Source of the DNA: Callorhinus ursinus
Lineage: Eukaryota > Chordata > Mammalia > Carnivora > Otariidae
Direction: 5' to 3'
Assembly: GCF_003265705.1 (NCBI RefSeq)
Contig: NW_020312936.1
Span: forward strand, 561,577-625,576
DNA: 64,000 bases
Of the stretch, positions 58,715 through 64,000 are shown one piece after another. Positions within the stretch are counted from its first letter, which is position 1, and each line of letters opens with the position of its first letter. The notes under the pieces are model-generated. The model ran no database searches. It was not told where the DNA came from and saw nothing but the letters and a program-made list of their open reading frames with translations. The position numbers were made by a program, and so were the translations under genes.

Positions 58715-58798
58715 AAACTACCTTTATCCAAAAGGGGGCAGGGGGGGAACTGGCATTCTGCCTTTTTTTTTTTTTTTTTTTTTTAATTTCATCCCCGT

Positions 58799-58983
58799 TG
58801 GGCGCCTGGGTGGCTCAGTCATTAAGCGTCTGCGTTTGGCTCAGGTTATGATCCCAGGATCCTGGGATCGAGCCCTGCATTGGGCTCCCTACTCAGCGGG
58901 AAGCATGCTTCTCCCTCTTCCTTGTGTTCCCTCTCTCACTGTCTCTCTCCCTGTCAAATAGATAAGTAAAACATTTAAAAAAA
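58799..58983 (+). mobile_element. CAN-SINE
   Basis: Head TGGGCGCCTGGGTGGCTCAG, CT-rich body, AAATAGATAAGTAAAAC tail. AATTTCATCCCC at 58785-58796 and 58984-58995 is the target duplication. Confidence 0.96.
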
Positions 58984-60689
58984 AATTTCATCCCCTTTTC
59001 TCTATTTTTCTCTAATGTTATCAAATATATTTAACAAACATTTATTGAGCGCCTACATTTATAGACAGTAAAGTCACAGAGATCATACTGTGAGGGCAGT
59101 TATAAAGACCAAGAGGAAAGAGTCCATTTCTGGAGTCTGCAGGCCATGTTGCAAATCCCTGGTAGTTTCCTTAGAGCACCAAGCTCACCTTTAGTCCTTT
59201 GAAATTCACTTCTAGGATTTTTGCCCTGTATCAAATATAACATTAACCTACATGGAACAGGTCATGTTAGAGAAAAGTATTATAATTTTATGTATTGATA
59301 TAAATTATCATTTAAAAAGGAAACTTTCTTGCCACTAGTATCACTTGACGTAAATAGGAGGTAAATGCCAGATAAATCTAATATTAAATAGATATAATGA
59401 AATATACACATAATATTAGGGAGCTACATCGTGAGCTATATGTAAATATATTAAAGTCAGTAGCTTTTGTATAGACACTCTTGCCTGCCAAAGGTTTTTA
59501 TTTCTAAGCCTTCTTGCTCCTTGGTATGTAAAGGGATATTTGCAAATATCAGAAAGCTGTTATAAAACTGAGAGAATGCTGTCAGTATAAAAGGAGAATG
59601 GAATAGATGTATATCTGTCACTATGGGTTTGAAATTAATTAATGCTGATTCCTTGCAGACCTAGAGTGCCCTGCTGGAATGTTCCTCATATTTTGGAGAG
59701 CAACATGTCATGCAAAATGCATGTTCACATTTTGGTATATGCCAAGCAAGGACATAGACAATAAGTGTTCTCTCTTAACCATACGTGCCTTCAAGGGGCA
59801 CATAGTTTGGCAGGGAAGGTAACCTGCTTTCTCTAAAGGCTTGCCAAGATGTGTGGAAGGACTTTCATAGCAGAAACCATGGAGGAGGAGGACCCGAAGA
59901 TGCTAGGAGATATCAGTGGAAATTTTGTTCACCTGAGATTTGCATGGCAGGGTATCCATTAAAATTTCACGTTTCCTTATGACTCCGAGGAGCTGCAACC
60001 ATTTCCTACGATCTTTGGATCTGATGAGAAATAGGCACATGGTATCATTTGCTCAGAAGTCAAGTCATGCAAGTACATCAGAGGCTGTGCTGGTAGGACG
60101 GTGTGGGCTCTGCTGAAAGATCCTTTCCTACAAAATTGAAAACATTTTAGCATCATTTCTCCATCCCTAGGCCTAAGAAATCCAGTACATACAAGCCATT
60201 AACATTGTACTCAGTGAGCAAACAGGTGGATGAATTTAAAAGTGTGTGGTTATTTTAAATATTTGGTGGGAGCTTTTACATTACAACCATCGAGTAAAAC
60301 ACACCTGATCAGAAGATATTTCAAGATGTCATGATAAAAGTGAGTTTTTGCTGTTTCTATCAGCAATGGTGAAAAAGGCAATTTTGAAGCTGCCCTGTCC
60401 CCACCTCAGAGACAAGAACCATGTTGGATATTTAAGGGACATTCTCACACATTAGATTTGGCATTTGCTTTGAACAGAAAAGATATTCCTGATTAATTTT
60501 AAGATTTGCCTGACTCTTTAGATATATCTGTAGCTCTCTAAGGTCTGCAGAGCTTCTGATACTATAGAAGCCAATCTGAGCAGGGTGGGGAATGCTTAGA
60601 TATGTGGGATTCAAGGTTAGGCATAGGACTCTATAAAGAATATAAAAATGTGCTTCCCTGTGTCTGATGTAATTCTTCCTTGAAATGTT
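58984..60689. other. Unassigned intron sequence
   Basis: No gene recognised. The left part of a 155-codon minus-strand open frame (60432-60899) lies here and is judged spurious. Confidence 0.5.
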
Positions 60690-60880
60690 CAAAGGTAAAT
60701 GCTCAGGCTTTGAAGCCAGTGTTTGAATTGTGGATCTTCTCCTAACTACTACTGGGTGACCATGGGAAGGGAATTTACCTCTCTGAATCTGAGATTCTTT
60801 TTCTTTAAAAAGGGATTTAAGAAGGAAAATTACATGAAAGCATAAAATACTCTGTGCCTGGCATGCAACACATGTCAGTT
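60690..60880 (+). repeat. MIR-like fossil
   Basis: Forward MIR: GCTTTGAAGCCAGTGTTTGA, CTACTGGGTGACCATGGGAA, TTACCTCTCTGAATCTGAGA, then TGCCTGGCATGCAACAC. Confidence 0.8.
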
Positions 60881-61184
60881 GGCCTAAGCTCTGAGGCATA
60901 ACTCCGTGTTATGAAGGTCACTGTGGTTGGTCTTCTAAGTCAACATGCTCCTGAATTCTCTGAGATCAGTGTACATAAATTTGAGTCTTCTTCCATGATA
61001 TTTTTTTGTTTAGGATATATTTTCAGAATTAAGCTAGTTCATCTGTTCAAATAATTATTCTATCACCTTTTTTGCAGGCCCTATCTTCACTCTTTGTTTC
61101 TGTGATGCTACCTACCCATAAAATAATTCTTGACATCTAATTTCTAACCTTCTTACTGAGTTCCAGGCTGAGTTCCATGTGGGA

Positions 61185-61530
61185 GATCCAAAGGTCCTTT
61201 GCTTTTAGAATCTTACAAAGTTGCAGTCAATGTGTCAGCCAGGACTGAGGTCATCATCTGAGGCTCGACTGGGCAGGAATCCCAATTCCAAGGTCTCATG
61301 CTTATTGGCAGTGTTGAGATCCTTGAAGGTCTCAGTTTCTTTCCTCTCTGGTGACCATCCTCCACTCCTTGCTGCATGGCCTTTCCATATGGCAGCTCAG
61401 AGTATGGCAACTTGCTGCCTCATGGTCAGCAAGAGAGTCTCTGGCATAACAGTCGTTCTAGTTTCATATAACATAATCACCACCCCTCATCACCTTTGCC
61501 GTATTGGTTAGAAGGAAGGTACAGGTCCTA
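61185..61530 (-). mobile_element. LTR-like fossil (ERVL/MaLR type)
   Basis: Order of phrases fits a known mammalian LTR in reverse: GTCAGCCAGGACTGAGGTC, TCTGAGGCTCGACTGGGCAG, CCATATGGCAGCTCAGAGTA, then ACCTTTGCCGTATTGGTTAG and GGTACAGGTCC. Subfamily not assigned. Confidence 0.5.
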
Positions 61531-61689
61531 TTTGTTATTGATCTCTTCCTCTGTGGTTCTACAGTAGAAGAATGATTATTTATAAAACAGGGTTTTGAGC
61601 CTGGCATTCCCTTGCCACACACCCTTGTGTGCCTTCCCACTGCTCTTAGAAATAAATGTGGGTAGATTTTAACCATGTTACAGGAAAGA

Positions 61690-62280
61690 AGGGTCACCTT
61701 CTACTTTTCAACTGCTGCGTCTTCTCTCAGCATCCTGGTCCAAGAAATTATTATATATCACTTAGACTGCTGTTTGGCCTCCGTACTGCTTGTCTGCATT
61801 CCCTATTCTGTGAGTTCTAATGCATTCTCTGATGAGGAGATGTTCCTGTTTATTAAGCTTCAGTGTTTCTCCGTTGCATTGTAGAGATAGTTCAAAGTTT
61901 ATAACATGGCTGATAATGCTCTGCACAATTTAACTGTGCCAACATCCCCACGTTTTCAAGCTGTTGACTGCCTTACAGGCCTACTTTTTGTCCCTCATGT
62001 GTGATGGCCTCAAGAGTCTCCACACATAACCTTGATTTTGCTGAGGAGAGTCAGATTCCTCTTGATCTTTCAGGTCTCAGACGGTCATCACTTCCTCCAA
62101 GTGTGTTAAAGACTTCCTATCATTCTGTCTTTTCTTTCATACAATTATAATTTATTGATTACTTTTGTAGTTATCTGTACTAATCATAAGCTCCCTGAAG
62201 ATGAAGCCTATGCTTCTGTGTTCACTGTTATCTTCCTGTGCCTATCAAGACCCAAACACGGGTATCTCAGAAAATATGTA
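61690..62280 (+). repeat. L2 fossil
   Basis: L2-like wording: ACATGGCTGATAATGCTCTG, ATCTTTCAGGTCTCAGACGG, CATCACTTCCTCCAAG, then AATCATAAGCTCCCTGAAGA near the 3' end. Confidence 0.65.
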
Positions 62281-62286
62281 TTAAGC

Positions 62287-62308
62287 AAAAAAAAAAAAAA
62301 AAAAAAAA
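62287..62308 (+). repeat. A homopolymer, 22 bp
   Basis: Follows the L2-like end; 22 A in a row. Confidence 0.95.
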
Positions 62309-62883
62309 GGAAGATAGGACTAAAATGATGAGTATTGTTCTCTCTAAATATTTCAATTGCAGTTAGAGAAACAGACCAAAGACCTTGCTACGGGGAGGTC
62401 AGGTGTGACGGAGAGTTGTGTTTTCACAATCTGTGGACTTGAGAGGTGCAGTGGAAGAGCCTGGGACAGGCCCAGTAATGACCAGACACAGAACAGTTCC
62501 TGAGAAGCTAAGGAGCTGTTACGACTGATAGCACTCTAGGAATCCCGTGTCTTAGAGAAACATGAGGCATTTTGGTATTGGAATGTCATCAAGATCTGTC
62601 GTGCCCCTCAGAGTGACAAGGCAGCTGATCTCGAAATGTGACAAAGAGGGAATTTCCTTTACAGGATACTGTGTCTTCAATCTTCTTGTGTAAACCAAAC
62701 TGATATGGAAGTGAGGAAAGTGCTCTCTGTGTAAGAGAGAAGATGCTCATGGCCTCCTTCATTGGTTTTTCTTTTGATATTCAAGTTTCTCCCTCCTATT
62801 TAAGAGAAATCCGTCTTAAACAATAACATTCTTTCCCTTAGTGACTCAATATAAAGTTCATTTATTATTTTGTTTTTCCTTTT
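62309..62883. other. Unassigned intron sequence
   Basis: Nothing recognised. Confidence 0.5.
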
Positions 62884-63092
62884 TTAAAAGATTTGTTTAT
62901 TTTAGAGAGAGAGATAGAAAGAGAGAACATGCACAGAGGGTGGGCAGGGGCAGAGAGGGAGGGAGAGAATCCAAGCAGACTCCCTGCTGGGTGTGGAGCC
63001 TGATGCAGGGCTTGATCTCAAAACCTTGAGATCATGACCTGAGCCAAAACCAGGAGTGGGACACTTAACCAACTGAGCCACACAGGTGCCCC
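62884..63092 (-). mobile_element. CAN-SINE
   Basis: Reversed: AAAAGATTTGTTTATTTTAG, GAGAGAACATGCACAGAGG, GAGATCATGACCTGAGCC, head CCACACAGGTGCCCC. ATTTATTATTTTGTTTTT and ATTTATTACTTGGTTTTGG fit an imperfect target duplication. Confidence 0.94.
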
Positions 63093-64000
63093 TATTTATT
63101 ACTTGGTTTTGGTTTCTGGTCATCAGAGGTAAGGGTATCATGGAAAGCTGGGGAATAACATTTTAACAGTCTACTTTGAAGGAAACTCATTTGTGTAGGA
63201 TTTAGACAATGAAATATAAGAGTCACTCTATCATCTTTTATTTTTCCCTGGCTTTAGGAACTTAGGCAGGACGTGGAGGTGAATATATTAATCTTATTCA
63301 CATATAAGGGATCAAAATCTTCAGGTGGTAACTTAGATATCCTCTTATAAAATAGGATTTAATGTATAACATGAGATGCTACATAGAGACCCAAATGGGG
63401 TGGCAGGGGACATGTGGACTCTGGAGAGGAAGTCGTGGATCTGGGAGGCCACTCATTAAACTTGCGAATTTGGATATATTCTTTCTCTTCTCTACACATC
63501 CACTTTGTAATTTTTAAAATGATATTCCTTTACTGTTACTTAGAAAACTATTGTACATGGAGCAATGACACTTGGTAGACTTTCAATAACTGTTCATTAA
63601 GAAATAAAAATGTCACCTATGAAATTCCTGGGCTAGTGTCTTAAACACAGTAGGTGCTCAGTAAATCTACGCTATTGGCATCATTATCAACATCCTTATC
63701 ATTACTACTCCTGTAGAGTAACACTACACTAGGCAGTTTCACCCGATTCGACGTACACACTTATCTATGAGGCTTTTTTTTTTCTTTTGGTATCAAGTAA
63801 AGACAATACGGCAATTGGCAAAGAGTCTTACAGAAAATATGCAGTGAATCTGGGATTTTATTCTTTCCAGTCTTACCACAAACCCTTTAATCTACTAAAA
63901 CATGATTCTGTACATCCCATTGGAGTACATTATTGTATGTTAAATATACATACATATATATTAGGAAAAAAATACATATATATTGTTAGGAAAATCACAG
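63093..64000. other. Unassigned intron sequence to window end
   Basis: Nothing recognised. The last 60 bases contain a near-duplicate ACATATATATT(GTT)AGGAAAA pair. Confidence 0.5.

Larger units (their letters stand above)
44260..64000 (+). other. CDH8: CDH8 intron downstream of the exon (partial, inferred)
   Basis: About 19.7 kb with no second cadherin exon that I could read. The next exon, which should begin in phase 1 and encode the first part of EC2, must lie beyond 64000 or was missed by eye. The content is SINEs, L1 fragments, MIR/L2 fossils, microsatellites and unassigned sequence. Confidence 0.75.

Noticed and set aside
60432..60899. 155-codon minus-strand open frame
   Set aside because: No recognisable domain; its N-terminal half is antisense to a MIR fossil, and nothing around it looks like an exon or promoter.
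18076..63141. Recurring short frames containing GAWVAQLVKRLPSAQVMI-like peptides
   Set aside because: These are translations of CAN-SINE heads; the same peptide recurs wherever a SINE lies.
44260..64000. A second CDH8 exon (next EC2 exon)
   Set aside because: I looked for the expected EC2 coding text and found no open segment with matching residues and splice sites; a short exon could still have been missed by eye.

Overview
This window is nuclear DNA from a carnivoran mammal, almost all of it intron. It holds at least 21 copies of the tRNA-Lys-derived CAN-SINE, a family confined to Carnivora, together with LINE-1, MIR, L2, MaLR-like LTR and hAT/Tigger fossils. The SINE copies lack the sequence heads typical of dog SINEC_Cf and the bodies typical of cat copies. 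They look like those of arctoid caniforms (bears, seals, mustelids and relatives). I cannot resolve the species further.

The only protein-coding sequence I can support is one 295-bp exon on the + strand at 43965-44259. It encodes the second half of extracellular cadherin repeat EC1, the EC1-EC2 calcium linker and the start of EC2 of a type II cadherin. The residues match CDH8 (cadherin-8) as I know it. The exon has a good branch point, a polypyrimidine/AG acceptor and a GTGAGT donor. Everything to its left (about 44 kb) and right (about 20 kb) reads as CDH8 intron. I saw no second exon, no promoter CpG island, no tRNA/rRNA gene, no CRISPR array and no bacterial-type operon.

Layout: 1-9.5 kb is an L1 with a nested SINE, MIR/L2 fossils and an old 1.3-kb interspersed repeat. 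9.5-17.6 kb is mostly unassigned intron with MIR, MER5A-like and L2 fragments. 17.6-19.2 kb is a fairly young L1 insertion containing a SINE and a 400-base assembly gap. 19.2-26 kb is repeat-poor and A+T-rich, with two blocks that could be conserved non-coding DNA. 26.6-28.8 kb is a run of three SINEs followed by a 1.4-kb Charlie-type DNA transposon. 30.2-35 kb is the densest repeat region: a 235-bp polypyrimidine microsatellite on a SINE tail, two MaLR-like LTRs, a Tigger/MER2-like element and nested SINEs. 36-42 kb is quieter. 42.4-43.3 kb, just before the exon, holds a candidate solo retroviral LTR rich in CpG and a SINE with a perfect target-site duplication. 44.3-64 kb is intron with scattered SINEs, three L1 fragments (one with a perfect 20-bp target-site duplication) and microsatellites.

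I did not find a new biological system. The items most worth a second look are structural: an odd 3' junction on the 17.6-kb L1, the candidate LTR near the exon, the SINE-tail polypyrimidine tract, the nested insertions and the candidate conserved blocks.
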